Below, piece by piece: positions 28,363 through 40,289 of a stretch of DNA of 64,000 nucleotides. Under the pieces are notes generated by a model that ran no database searches, had not been told where the DNA came from, and was given only the letters and a program-made list of their open reading frames with translations. Source of the DNA: Norana najaformis. Its lineage: Eukaryota > Annelida > Clitellata > Crassiclitellata > Hormogastridae. The stretch spans positions 6,862,437 to 6,926,436 of the forward strand of contig OZ029929.1 of assembly GCA_964023275.1 (NCBI GenBank), in the 5' to 3' direction. The translations under genes and the position numbers were made by a program. Every line of letters starts with the position of its first letter. Position 1 is the first letter of the stretch.

Positions 28363-28604
28363 GTGCGTAAAGATCGTGTCACACTAAGCGTAACCTCCAC
28401 GGATTTCGTTAAAACCGAAGGCAGTTTTTCTCATCAATTAAGCTTAGACGAAGGCGAGGCACGGATCTGCGGAGATACAGGCAGATGGACAAATTAAAAG
28501 TCATAGGTCAATAGGGACACAGATCAATCATGCAGGAATCAGATAATCGATCAGTCATCGATCAACCAACCGAACGAATCATCCATCAACGTCATTTGGT
28601 TTGT

Positions 28605-28690
28605 AATATAGTGACTTTTGTCGCTCAGTTATCATAAGGTAAGAGGCGTCAATCGATCTATGGTCGCTTCAACTCAGACTGTATTCAATA
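28605..28690 (-). mobile_element. LINE family C tail fragment
   Basis: GTCAATCGATCTATGGTCGCTTCAA matches the conserved block of the family C tails. Confidence 0.45.
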
Positions 28691-28779
28691 CTCACGAGAA
28701 GACTATCACTGGTCATCATAATTTCTGTTTCATTAAGAAATCTGAAATTATGAAATTATGGAAAACGCCTACGATCCCT

Positions 28780-28830
28780 CGTCCAGCCGATGGACACATG
28801 GCGTGTTAACAAATGTCTTACTTGCTTACT
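28780..28830 (+). repeat. 50-bp repeat shared with 63370-63420 (inverted)
   Basis: CAGCCGATGGACACATGG then GTGTTAACAAATG reappears in reverse complement near 63380. Confidence 0.65.
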
Positions 28831-29790
28831 TGCTTGGTGATCGTTTGGATTTTTATATTTTAGTATCACGTAAGTTTTGAAAAAAACTGCTTCCAGTTTT
28901 AACGAGGTTACGTGTAAAGTGAAACGATCTTTTCGCACTACTGGCTCTTTATTGTCTCTCTGATCTTGATTCAAGACGTTTCTTGTATCAGGGTGCTTAT
29001 CCCCTACAGGCTGCCTTTCTGTCTTGGAATTAACCAGATTGCTATTCTGTTTCGGGTGCCATTGATTCATGCGTAAGAATAAATTAGAATAGATTAGACT
29101 GAAGCGTTGCTTATATTTCAGTGCTTATTTCTGCATAAGTACCGCTACGCCTTTGAATTGTATCGGGCTTTTGACTGAGAATTGAACACTGCATTCCGAA
29201 TTGGATAATCAGGCCTAGTTTATTCAGAGTCGCCAATTCTATAAAAAAAAGATCAGATGTGTTTAGAGAACAAAACTAGGTGGGGTGGTAAAGTCAGGTA
29301 AAGTCGACGACAACTGCCCAGCAGTTACAGATGATAAATACTATGAACTACTACTAGAGAAACACACATTTTTAAATTTATTGTCCATTGAATTGTTAGT
29401 CACGTCTTGCCTCGTAGCTACCTTTGACTTGCATGTTAATAATTTCGTTTTTAAATATCTTCTTTAATGAGTTATCTGCTACTCTACTGCACGACATCCA
29501 GTCGAAGAAGAAGCGATAATTAAATGACAAAGTAGATCGCGAACAAAATAAGACCGAAGAATCGAAACCTTTTGAAGTTTATGGTATTTAGTCGATTAGT
29601 TGCGCTAGAAATGAATGCAGTCGCTTGAGCTCATTAGAACTAAAATTGATTCAAAGTCATAGGAAACGAAGATAGCACCAGAATATTAGTCGACGGAATT
29701 CTGCCTGCCTTGCATCCTGTCTATCTGTATGTTTTTCTTCGTCTGTCTGTCTCTCTATCTCTCTCTGAATAGGTCAGATGGTCGGCGAGT
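28831..29790. other. No gene recognised
   Basis: AT-rich sequence inside the proposed GPCR intron. No exon or repeat family recognised. Confidence 0.4.
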
Positions 29791-29794
29791 AAGT

Positions 29795-30115
29795 CAGTCA
29801 GTTTGTCAGTCAGCTGCCTATGCAGCCAGCCAGCCAGCCAGTCAGTCAGCCAGTCAGTCAGCCAGTCAGTCAGCCAGTCAGCCATCCAGCCAGTCAGTCA
29901 GTCAATCAGTCAGACAGTCAGTCAGTCAGTCAATCAGACAGTCAGTCAGTCAGTCAATCAGTCAGCCAACCAGCCAGTCAGTAAGTCAGCCAGTCAGCCA
30001 GCCAGCCAGCCAGCCAGTCAATCAATCAGTCAGACAGTCAGTCAGTCAATCAGTCAGCCAACCAGCCAGTCAGTCAGTCAGTCAGTCAGTAAATCAACGG
30101 CCCAGCCAGTCAGTC
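29795..30115 (+). repeat. CAGT/CAGC tetranucleotide array
   Basis: About 320 bp of CAGTCAGT with CAGCCAGC and CAATCAG variants. A block of about 130 bp (from near 29905) is repeated with few changes downstream. Confidence 0.9.
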
Positions 30116-30289
30116 AGACATCCACAGAGAAATTAAGTAAGCAAGCAAGTAAGTAACTAATACGCGAATACTCAGTAGCATGTACAAGAATTTAATGGAA
30201 GTGGTTTCCATCTTGTCTGGTCATTGTCACATTTTGTCTTCGAGGGGTTATTAGAAGGCGCTACACAAATTGCCAGATACAGACAAAGA

Positions 30290-30600
30290 TACTAGCACAG
30301 GCAGATACATTCACACATACATAAACACGTGCACACAATCATATATAAAAGTATATATCTACATACATACGCACATGTATGCATGCATGAATGCATACAC
30401 GTATGCATACCTACATATATTCAAAGCACTTATTATGCGCGCAGTCAATTACTCTGAATCTGATGCACGGGTAACTGCATACATGCACACCTACACACAT
30501 ACATGTACACATACATACATACATGCACACCTACACACATACATGTACACATACATACATACATACATACTTACATACATACATACATAAGTACACACGC
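30290..30600 (+). repeat. ACAT/CACA microsatellite after a LINE-type tail
   Basis: The array follows AAGGCGCTACACAAATTGCC (30256-30275). A ~45-bp block, ATACATGCACACCTACACAC, is duplicated at 30480-30560. Confidence 0.85.
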
Positions 30601-31169
30601 GTACACAGTGCATTTTGTTCTAGAAAAAAGGTTCCGGAACTGAACAATTATGGAATTTTGTGCTAAATTTCATTATTTTTATCAATCAATAAACACTGAA
30701 AACAATGTAAAGTTGTAAACACTGAAATTGACTTATAATAAGTTACATTATATTACATAATTAAAATAATTTAGTAACACAATTCTTTTATTAAAACTAA
30801 ATTATTTTTTATTAGCCGAAAAAAGGTGCCGGAACGCCGTTCCGGAGCGTTCCGTCTAAAAGAAGCATTGCACGTAATGCATTAACGATCTTTTATGTGA
30901 CTTCTGTCTGTTCGCACTCAACATTCAGCTGATCACACAAGCGCAATAACAGAAGCGAATCCATTAGGGGTATTCCCATGAAATTCCGAACAAAGCGAAG
31001 TCGTGATCTACACAACGATGGAACTCTCCCGTGAAATTACGCGAATAAAATAACGGCACATGCGCTGTAACCGTCGCAGACCGGAAATTAATCTACGGTC
31101 ACGAGTGTCGGAAATCTTCCGGAAAATTAACGAAAAAATCGCCACGGAGTTTTGCGAGTTTACACGGAA

Positions 31170-31545
31170 ATCGTATTCGTAATTCCGAAATTTCTACAGC
31201 GCCTAACGAAAGCCACGTCGCGGGGACCAGCTTATTCACAGGCGCTCAGTCAAAACAAAATCGATAGGCAAAAGGGTTCGGTTCCAGGTCAAGATCCAAA
31301 AGTCAGACGAAGAGACAGCGTGGCAGCTAAGGGGGTGGTGTTTGGGGTTGGAGAGGAGAGAGAGATAAGAGGAAGAAGGGGTGTCAGGATAGGATCTGTG
31401 AAAGAGGAATGTTTTCAGCTTTGAGTGAAAGGCCGAAGCAGAAATTGCAAGTGGCGGAGGGTCGATGAGTTTGTATGATGGGTCAGAAAACGCCTCCACT
31501 CCAACAAACCCAGCCTGCGCACAAATGTTCGGCCAATGTTGACCC
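31170..31545 (-). mobile_element. LINE family A 3' end, well preserved
   Basis: The minus strand encodes KLIDPPPLAISASAFHSKLK, TFLFHRSYPDTPSSSYLSLL and SDFWILTWNRTLLPIDFVLT, then the shared GCGCTGTAGAAATTTCGGAA terminus. The peptide is close to the 62-kb copy, which points to recent activity. Confidence 0.85.
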
Positions 31546-31604
31546 AACCTGGGCCAACATTGTCTTTGTACAAAAAAGTAAAGCTACCATGTCCGGTGAT
31601 AAAC

Positions 31605-31855
31605 GTAGAGGAGGCGCTCGTTTCCTATTCTTCGGCCCTTGAGCCGGCAGTGGACGAATCCCAAGGTCCTGGACATGAGGTCAGTGCATCGCAGACTTGA
31701 CATTTACTTCCCAGCTTACGCTCCTTATACTACTCGGTGAGAGAGCTACGTTTTACGCAAACAACTTGCCTTCGACTGCGCTACACGGAGTTGAACCCGC
31801 AACCGTAGGATCATTGACCAAACGCGTTACCGATAGACCACCATAAACGCTTTGT
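31605..31855 (-). mobile_element. tRNA-derived SINE family 2, full copy
   Basis: The minus strand starts with an A box TGGTCTATCGGTAACGCG and a B box GGGTTCAACTCC. The body shared with 50772-51012 follows (GCAAGTTGTTTGCG, GTAAGCTGGGAAGTAAA, TGTCCAGGACCTTG). Confidence 0.78.
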
Positions 31856-32094
31856 ACATATAGAACGCTGTTGATGGAACCACTTAAAATTGAAGCAGGA
31901 TTTTGTTGTAAATTATTATCTGTGAACGAATTCGCGACAGAAGACTTAATCAATTCACGAGGATTGATGACATCCGCCTTCGGACACTAACAACCAACAC
32001 AGACAACAGACTGGTACGACGCAGAGACAGAAGTGAAAGAGACGAGACAGAAGAAAAACAACTGCATATTAAGCTTGCTTATAAACACATAAAA

Positions 32095-32345
32095 ATGAAT
32101 TGGGTGGAATGAATTGGTGTGGTATGGTATGACATGGCAATGCTATGGTATGGTACGGCACTACGGCATGGCATGGTATGGCGTGATATAGCATTCATTC
32201 GTTCGTTCTTTTCTTCATTCATTCAGATTACTTACATATAACGCCTTTCAAGATGTGTGTATGTATGTATGTATGTATGTATGTATGTATGTAGGTGTGT
32301 GTATGTATAATGGTGCGGTATGGTATGGCATGGCATTGTTCGGTT
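32095..32345 (+). repeat. TATGG-type pentanucleotide and GTAT repeats
   Basis: GGTATGGTATGACATGG repeats at 32115-32195 and 32315-32365 flank a GTAT run at 32255-32305. A LINE-type tail (ATAACGCCTTTCAAG) sits at 32238. Confidence 0.8.
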
Positions 32346-32715
32346 CTCTATGTTACGGTATGGTAATCTAAGATTCATTCGTTCATTCCGAATATTTACC
32401 TAGCGCCTCTACCCGGTAAGGTTAGTTGCGATACTTCAGTCTTTATCGTGCACGTGAGGTTAGTCCTGAGTAACGTCGCCAAAATAATAGTTGTTCAGTT
32501 GTTGCTGTTGTCGTGATTTGCCTTCCAATCGACATATCCTTCAATTCTAAGCCCACAGGGGACTGATGGCAATTGACACAGGCGTCTTGGCCTCGCCCTC
32601 GTAGGTCCTGGCCTCTTTAACATCACTAACGGCAATATTCCCCAAACACGACAGTAATGATGGTGACTGTGTGTAAGAGATTAATTACTAATTAATAACT
32701 TCTCTCCTGCAGGTG

Positions 32716-32960
32716 TCTAATGCACAAGGCATCCATCGATGGCGCATCAAAGCCAAGCCGCAATCAGGTCAATATCCAGAAGATCCGTCCACTAAGGCAG
32801 CCTATGGTGGATAAGCAACTTGAAAAAGGTAAGTCTTAAGTTGATAAAGAAATGACACAAGCGACTGCGCAGAACGAACGGATACAGGAAGAGAGTTCCA
32901 AAATCTACAATGTAGGTCCAGCAACCGATCAAACCCGTTCACCAAGAACAAAGAGTTCAA
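32716..32960 (-). mobile_element. LINE family C 3' end, degenerate
   Basis: ATGCACAAGGCATCCATCGA, then GGCGCATCAAAGCC and a later CAGCAACCGATCAAACCC parallel the copy at 45063. Confidence 0.55.
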
Positions 32961-35355
32961 TAAGAACAGTGCTATATTGCGACATGATATAAAATCGTAA
33001 TATAAAGTTACGTATAGTATCTCGGAATATTTATAGCCTATGGTATGCGATCAAATTGGATCACCCGGTCGCCTGAGCACACACCGACAAAAGCCGAAAA
33101 CATAGGCGGAAATGGTTTAAGATACGACCGTCAGGTGGCGGGCGATCTTCTGCGACTTGTGTTTGTGTGTGTCACGACTACGTCGTGTTCATTGACGCAG
33201 AAAGTTGAAGATTAAACCCAGTCTTCCGAGAATTGACAGAACGAGACGATTGATTGCAACACGAACTCATGCGATGAAGTACCTTACAACTATAGCCCTG
33301 TGAAAAGTTTCCATTACAAGGTCCAAAATATCCCTAGGCGTCATATCACATTGCAGTGCACTGCATCACATCACATCACATTGAATCACATATCATCACG
33401 TCGCACACATTTTGTTTGAAAGCTACTGTAATGCTATTGTCTTGTGTGAGCCTGAAACGATGACAGCGAACAGTAACCGATATTCTCCTATGACACGCGG
33501 TTATTATTTATAATATCAGATGTTACCCTGCGACGAGCATTATACAAGAAAATACGAGCCTCTGCAGTCAATGCATAGAGAATTCGAGACCTTTGACCCG
33601 TTGCCTGCCAAGATTGTTTAGTTGGAATTGTCCAAAAATGTGTGATAAAAATATAGAGGCCTACATCGTTCGTTTAGAGCGAGAAAGTTCCCAAAAGCTT
33701 GTATAGGTGGATGGAGTTTTCGCTGTCAGAGTTGAAGCTTCTTTCAATTCTGATCGAAATTTTAAGCTAAATGACGTCTTGTCCTCAGTTTATTTATTTA
33801 AAATAAAAACCTTTTAAAACTGAATCTTTAGTAGAGAAAAATTATCGATGGCAAAAAACTCCAAAGTAGATTCCAAAAAAGATGCGCTATATAAATTTTC
33901 GATATCATCCGTTAGGCTGGTTGCATGTCAGAGCTGTCATCTCTTCCGTTTCATGTCCAGCTTTCTCTGCAGCCAACACCTGTCCACACATGAGACAGGC
34001 TATATTGCTCGGCTAAATTGATTAGCCATCGAAGTGGATAATTTAATTTTCGATTCATGTTTCTAAACAGTCCACCTGCAAGAGGTCGTGGAAATAAGTT
34101 TCGGAATCATCTCTAAATGAATTTGCTCTTTGACACTCAATTTCCACGGAAAATATTTTTCATCGTCACGCTGATAATTAGCAAGGAAGTAGCAAATTGG
34201 AAGTTAATTAATAATTATTGCATTTAATGGTAATAATTGATTTAACTGTTACCATTAAGAAGTAAAGTTCGGGGATGATAGAATCTTTCGGGCTGAAGCA
34301 CCAAATCAACAACAGTAATAGCATTCTTCCAACGTCTAGACCAGATTTTTAAAAACTGGTTGAGAAGCGATCTAAATGTCTGCTTAGCATAAGAAATCGC
34401 TAAGCCCTTGAATACTGGTTTTCTTCATTTTTAATATCTTTTAATTTTTTTCTTTTTAAATTTTAGTTTCTTTCTTTTTCTTCTTTGTTTCGTTCTTTTA
34501 TTTCTTTTTGGGTTTTTTACATCTACTCTTCCTTTTCTTCCGTACTCCTTCGTGCACAACTCTTTGTTCCCTCCCAAATTCTTTAACTGATTCGTTATTC
34601 CTACTGATTGGCTAAAAATCGACTTAGCTACGTTCCTGGTTGCATTGCGTCAAAGTCCTCATTACTTCGCTATTTCTATTCCATTATTTCCTTTCTTTCA
34701 TCTTTCCTCGTTTTAATTCCTCTTTCCTTTCTTGTTTTGCTTCTTGTTTCCTTCCGTCTCTTACCTCTCTATTCTTTCCATTTCCTTCGTGGTTCTTCCC
34801 ATTCAAGACTAATCGAAATTCAATCGGAATTTCTCAGAAGCAATTTCCTCGGCCAGCAGAGTCTTCCTGTCTTCTGAAGGCTTCTGTCTGCCAGTTTCTC
34901 TGGCTCACTTCTTGTCTTTCTACCTCCCCGTCTCTTTCCCTGACTGTCTGCCTGCCTCCCTGGCTCTCTGTCTCTCTCCGTCTGCCTCGTTTCAATCCCT
35001 CGGCTGCGTTCCATCTGATGGTAATTGGGAGAATTAGACGGAAGGGGGTACCTTGGAAACCAGATTTGTGTCAGAACGGAAATGGTCGGCATCTGCCTGA
35101 AACTGTATAAAAGGAATAGGAACTAGGTGGCGCTTTGTCATCGAATGCGCTGCGTCATTCCGTCCATCAGTTTCCAGCTGGCCACGCATTTCAGACGAGG
35201 AAACTGGTCCAACTACAGGGGTTCGAATCCCGGTACATCCGAAGTATGGTATTCTGCAGGAGGACCAACAACGAGTTAAAAAAGCCACAATCGAATCTCA
35301 AACCACGACAAGATATTGCAATGCAATGCTATGCAATGTGTTATGATGTAAAGTA
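32961..35355. other. No gene recognised; T/C-rich stretches at 34430-35000
   Basis: Unique-looking AT-rich DNA. It has a single CTCF-like CCGTCAGGTGGCGGG at 33128-33142 and ACATC repeats near 33365. A tRNA B-box-like GGGGTTCGAATCCCGG at 35218-35233 has no matching A box, so it is probably a SINE remnant. Confidence 0.4.
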
Positions 35356-35359
35356 TCGT

Positions 35360-35600
35360 ATGGTCTAATCTAACCCAATCTAATTGAATCCAATCCAATC
35401 TAATCCAATCTAATCCAATCTAATCCAATCTAATCAAATCCAATCCAATCCAATCTAATCCTATCATGTCTAATCCAATCTAATCCAATCTAATCTAATC
35501 TAATCCAATATAATCAAATCCAATCTAATCCAATCTAATCTATTCCAATCAAATCAAATCCGATCTATTTTATTCTATTCCGTTCTATTCTATTATCTTC
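35360..35600 (+). repeat. TCTAATCCAA decanucleotide/pentanucleotide array
   Basis: About 240 bp of CTAATCCAATCTAATCCAAT with variants. The TCTAA core equals the terminal repeat of LINE family C. Confidence 0.9.
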
Positions 35601-35914
35601 TATTCAAATCTGTAGCCTATGTGATGCTGCCTAAAGCTGAACTCTTACATTTGCCGAGAAGGTGCTAACAGAACCTATTGCATTCATAAGACTTATGTCA
35701 AGCCGATGACCGTTAAAGTCTCGTGATGCCATTATAGAAAAGGCATTACATTGTACGATGGCAGAGCAATAAGAGGAATGGCTTCCCAAAGCCCTGCAGT
35801 CGCCAGAGGCAAAGGCGAAGTGAATTAGTTGCCTTAAATCAGTCAAGAACTGAACTCGACTGGCATCTGCATTCTACAGACTCATAATGCTATATTCGAT
35901 GCATTGAACAGTAG

Positions 35915-36205
35915 TATGTATGTGTGTGTGTGTGTTTGTATATCTATATGCATTTATGCATGCATGCAAGTATGTGTATGTATGTATGTAGGTATGTATG
36001 TAGGTATGTATGCATGTATGTAGGTATGTATGCATGTATGTATGTATGTAGGTATGTATGTAGGTAAGTATGTAGGTAAGTATGTAGGTATGTATGTAGG
36101 TATGTATGTAGGTATGTATGCATGTATGTAGGTATGTATGCATGTATGTATGTATGTAGGTATGTATGTAGGTAAGTATGTAGGTAAGTATGTAGGTATG
36201 TATGT
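35915..36205 (+). repeat. GTAT/GTAG microsatellite
   Basis: Tetranucleotides GTATGTATGTAGGTATG in higher-order blocks. A ~100-bp block near 36000 recurs near 36115. Confidence 0.9.
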
Positions 36206-36224
36206 ACGCTGAGTGGAAAAAAGC

Positions 36225-36895
36225 AAACCCCTAGAAAACTTCATAATAGCTTGCATTCAAAATTAATAACATTAAAATTTTTAACCTACCATCGGCATTC
36301 CGAATTTTGCTCTATAGACATTTTCTCCATTTATTCCCCAGATTTTATAGTCTCCAGGATTTATGTCTGGACTGTTTGGAGGTCAAAGTGCAGGAAGTAT
36401 GAAATCAAGGGTTTCGTTCGTCAGCAGTTCGACGGTTTCACGAGCTCGGTGTTCTGAAGCACCATCCTGCTGAAATGTGTAATACTCTGACATTACTCAT
36501 ATATCTGATAAAAGTTTCTCCGTTAACAGGGCACTCCGGTAGTAAGCTCCATTAATCTTAACGCCAGTTTCCACGAAGTGTATCCCTGTTCCGCCAAGTG
36601 CAGACACAAATACCTAAACCATTAGCGATTGACTGAAAATCGAGTGGGTGCGAAGTAAACGATTCCCTGGGGTGTTCTTCCGAGTTTCGACGACAGGATA
36701 CAAACGACCATTTGAACTACTCGACGGGGCGGCCACGGTAAACAGTTTTTTCATTAGGAAATGGGCTGTAAGCACAGAATAGCGTGCTAACAAAAGCCTT
36801 GTGCGCTCAAGTCTTGCCTGCTTGTTGGTCTCCACGCTTTACACCTTTTGAAACACTTTAATCCAAGGTCTTTCTTGACAATTTCATTTACTGGG
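36225..36895 (-). pseudogene. Mariner/Tc1-type transposase relic (frameshifted)
   Basis: Minus-strand pieces in order: RTPQGIV...-like remains, AYYRSALLTEKLLSD, then YTFQQDGASEHRARETVELL, LWPPNSPDINPGDYKIWGI. QQDGA-x2-HRAR and W-PPNSPD-x-NP-x-DY are the DDE/D core signatures of mariner-like transposases. Stops and frame changes show it is dead. No terminal inverted repeats were seen. Confidence 0.75.
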
Positions 36896-36897
36896 AT

Positions 36898-36991
36898 AGT
36901 GCCAGTCCCAAGCCTAGATAGAGGAGGAGGGCGACGTTGACGGCCTTTGATGGCGTAAGATGTCGTTAAACATCGGAACTACCACTACTAA
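36898..36991 (-). repeat. 110-bp dispersed repeat, copy 2
   Basis: GTGCCAGTCCCAAGCCTAG, GGAGGAGGGCGACGTTGACG and AAGATGTCGTTAAACATCGG match the other four copies in reverse. It abuts the transposase relic. Confidence 0.78.
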
Positions 36992-37054
36992 AGTCGGAGA
37001 AATGTCCTGTTCTCGTGCAACTTCTCGCCGTGTGACATGAGTTTGAGGTTTGCC

Positions 37055-37055
37055 C

Positions 37056-37119
<64 letters not shown>

Positions 37120-37121
37120 AA
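37055..37121 (+). repeat. CAT trinucleotide array, about 22 units
   Basis: Uninterrupted CATCATCAT run. Confidence 0.95.
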
Positions 37122-37279
37122 ACCATGGGTTCAGCGGTGTCCGATGCTGGTCTCACTATGTTCCTCCACTGTTGTCTTTCGAATGCGGCGTGGCTCTTCT
37201 TCAGGAGGGCCTTAAGTCCACAGTTTCCAACTCTTCTGGAAATTTTCTTAGAGAACGTTTAACCCCAAAACTCTTATTT

Positions 37280-37498
37280 TGTATGTATGTATGTATGTAT
37301 GTATGTATGTATATTTGAATGAATGTATGTATGTATGGATGGATGGATGTGTATGTATGTATGTATGTATTTATGTATGTATGTATGTATGTATGTATGT
37401 ATGTATGTATGTATGTATGTATGTATGTATGTATGTATGTATGCATGCATATGTGTGGATGGATGGATGTGTGTATGTATGTATGTATGTATGTATCT
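37280..37498 (+). repeat. GTAT microsatellite, long and pure
   Basis: About 215 bp of GTAT with two GGATGGATGGATGTG blocks, of which the second (37457) repeats the first (37336). Confidence 0.95.
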
Positions 37499-37736
37499 AG
37501 ACAATATAAGCTTCAACAGTGGTGATATAGATGCTTATGCCAGATGGGATCGGATCAGATCACAATAGATTAACACCAGGGCAGTCCACTGAGGAATACA
37601 ACCACTCGATCTCTGTAAGCTTTTCTTCGGTTAAGAGACATTAGGATGATCCACTGTTTGTCTTCTTCTTTGCTCTTCTTCATTTCCGCATCGTCTGTAG
37701 ATTTGCTGCTTCACTTGCATCATCTTTCCTCGTTTT

Positions 37737-37771
37737 TACCTTACCTTCTGTCATCTGAAGGTAAGGTAAAT
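37737..37771. repeat. 13-bp perfect inverted repeat
   Basis: TTACCTTACCTTC and GAAGGTAAGGTAA across an 8-base loop. Confidence 0.75.
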
Positions 37772-37849
37772 GTCGTTACCGTCCTCTTTCGCACTTTTAT
37801 GCTCTTGCTTTCCCTTCATCTTCTTGTACTCATATCTGTATAAGTCAAT

Positions 37850-38095
37850 CGCTGTTTGTCTGTCTGTAAGTCTATCTGTTTGTCTTTTTCTGTAAGTCTA
37901 TCTGTTTGTCTTTTTCTGTAAGTCTGTTTGTCTTTTTCTGTAAGTCTATCTGTCTGTCTGTCTGTAAGTCTATCTGTTTGTCTGTCTGTAAGTCTATCTG
38001 TTTGTCTGTCTGTAGGTCTATCTGTTTGTCTGTCTGTAAGTCTATCTGTTTGTCTGTCTGTTAGTCTATCTGTTTGTCTGCCTGTAAAGGTATCT
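37850..38095 (+). repeat. 24-bp CTGT-derived minisatellite
   Basis: Units on the theme TCTATCTGTTTGTCTGTCTG plus TAAG, about 8-9 copies. Confidence 0.88.
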
Positions 38096-38214
38096 GTCGG
38101 TTTCTTCATTAGTCTGTCTGGTTTTTCCTTTACCGTTCAGCGTTTCATTTCGTCGTCATCCGGTTCTCGTTTCTGCGCATCGGAAACTTAAGTTGATAGA
38201 AAATCTTATCTTTT

Positions 38215-38292
38215 CGTCTCCATAATACTTTTTCTTACTCGCTCTTCTTCCTTCCCTCCTTCTTCTCTCTATCTTCCCTCTTCCGTCTCTCC

Positions 38293-38344
<52 letters not shown>

Positions 38345-38620
38345 ATTTCTCGTTGCCTATTTTACTTTCTTTCTCCCTCAGTCCGCCTATTTGTCCTTGC
38401 TTCTTTTACTTCTTCCTTCTCTTCTATATTTTCTCTTGCTCCGTCCATTCTTGTTTTTCTGTCTTTCACTTCTTCCTTCTTCATCTCCCTCCTTCATTTC
38501 TTTTGCTTCCTGATTCTCTCCTTCCTTCAATCTATTTCCGATTCCAGCTCTTTTCAGCGACTGTTCCTCCGTCTGAACATCAATCTATCTCGCTCCTTCC
38601 CTCCGCATCCGATTAAATCT
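38215..38620 (+). repeat. C/T-rich region with a pure TC run
   Basis: The TC dinucleotide run is at 38297-38333. The surrounding 400 bp is strongly pyrimidine-biased. No gene seen. Confidence 0.75.
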
Positions 38621-39074
38621 CCATTGCTCTGTCTCTCAGTACGTCTCTCTGTCCGCCTGCCCGCGTGTCTGTATGTCTCTGTCTTCTTCCCTGTCCGCTC
38701 GCATCTGCCCTGCTGATTGAGATCACCCTGTTCCTAGGGCATCGCGCTGTCATCCTCATTTACTCGGATGTTCATCGAAATGAATTATATTTGGAGTAAT
38801 GCGATCCCAATAGATGTCATTAGTGACCAGGAAAGACTGTCAATCTTTCCATCAACCACATCCGCATCTCTTCATCAGCTTCCGAAGCATCTGAATATAT
38901 TCTCGCAGCACTCTAGAAAGGCAGTACACCGTTCTCCGAAAAACCGGACCACAATCCTTAAAAATTACGAGCATAGGGACACAAAGAGACGCAGACGTAT
39001 TTGCCTAGACAGAGAACACGTTGACTGCTCCTGTATGATAATCATGTTATTAATGTACATTAACTGAAGCTGCA

Positions 39075-39292
39075 GTATGTGCGCGCATGCATACCTACAT
39101 ACATACATACACTCATATATACATACATACATACATTCGTACATACATACCTGCATACATACATGTATACACAAATGTAAACACACATGTATGCGTTCAG
39201 ACACACAGACATACATATATACATGCATACATACATGCACACGTACATATGTACATGCATGCGTACATACATACATACATGCATACACTAGG
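39075..39292 (+). repeat. ACAT microsatellite
   Basis: Imperfect ACAT/ACAC/GCAT tetranucleotides over 215 bp. Confidence 0.9.
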
Positions 39293-39621
39293 CAGTCCGA
39301 GACAGACATACAAACAGATGAACACGGGCACCGAAAAAGTTTCTATACAAGATTCTAGTGAATATCTAACGGAAGTCACGGTCACCAGATGGAGCGAGAT
39401 TTCCAATCGATTCCTTCTCGTCCATCCATTCATCCACCCATCCATCAATGTTATGCGATGCCATAAGTCGCTCCACCAAACAGACGACACTCAACTCCAA
39501 ACATCTGCCGAGCGACCGTCTGGGAAACTAATCGACGGTTCTGACATAGAATCGGAAATTAATCTCGCATTATGTCCAATATCGGCAGATTTGAGCTAAA
39601 TTGTATAACTTCAGTGAGGTT

Positions 39622-39930
39622 TGTAATTGTAATTTGAGATTTATAAAGCGCCTCTTAGAAGATAAACTCTACAGAGGTGCTTCCGACCCGAAAAAGTAAA
39701 ATCACTGTTGAACAGTACAGTCTTCAGGCGCCTGCGGAACACTGAGAGGGGGAGAGAAAGGAGCTCAAGTCGCAGTTCTCGAGGGAGACGATTCCTGCAA
39801 GTGGGACCAACGTATGCGAAGCTTCTGGACTGGGCCGCAGCGGTTCGCATGCGAGGGACAAACAGGAGATCTTGAGTGACCGAGCGAAGGTTGCTACGGC
39901 CCGGCAACGAGGAGACCAAAGTGCAGAAGT
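39622..39930 (-). mobile_element. LINE family B 3' end, with coding remains
   Basis: The minus strand encodes SRSFAYVGPTCRNRLPRELR, LELLSLPLSVFRRRLKTVLF and NSDFTFSG, then the tail GCGCTTTATAAATCTC and ATTACA repeat. This is a CR1/L2-type protein end. Confidence 0.82.
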
Positions 39931-40059
39931 GAATGAGGTAAAGTATGCTATGAATATAGAATATGCTAAAGTGTACATATACTCAAATATACATCTCCTT
40001 CTGGGTTGGGTTTCGGTGTGGGTATATCAACCTCTGTTACGTTGATCGTGGTCTTGTAC

Positions 40060-40137
40060 TGTCAGCTAGGGAGCGCCTCTGATGAGTTTCTCGTAAAGCG
40101 GAGCTAGATAAATTTGTGATTACAATTACAGTCACTC
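40060..40137 (+). mobile_element. LINE family B 3' tail
   Basis: GGGAGCGCCTCTGATGAG, AAGCGGAGCTAGATAAATTTG and GATTACAATTACAG. It lies opposite in direction to the copy 130 bp upstream. Confidence 0.68.
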
Positions 40138-40164
40138 ACATCTTCATTCAGTTCTGAGCATTAA

Positions 40165-40278
40165 TTAGTAGTAGTTCCAGTATTTAACGACATCTTATGG
40201 TATCAAAGGCCGTTGACGTCGCCCTCCTCCTTTATCCAGGCTTCGGACTGGCACCACCAGAATACGGCAGTGGAGGAG
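40165..40278 (+). repeat. 110-bp dispersed repeat, copy 3
   Basis: TAGTAGTTCCAGTATTTAAC, GACATCTTATGG, GACGTCGCCCTCCTCC, CTTCGGACTGGCACCACC and GTGGAGGAGTTTT, the full set of landmarks. Confidence 0.82.
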
Positions 40279-40289
40279 TTTTCTGATCA

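Noticed and set aside
29729-30156. Open frames rich in SQSVSQSV
   Set aside because: They come from the CAGT/CAGC array.
35218-35233. A tRNA T-arm-like GGGGTTCGAATCCCGG
   Set aside because: There is no D arm, anticodon arm or A box at the proper distance.
36914-37156. An open frame with a run of aspartates
   Set aside because: It is the CAT trinucleotide array read on the minus strand.
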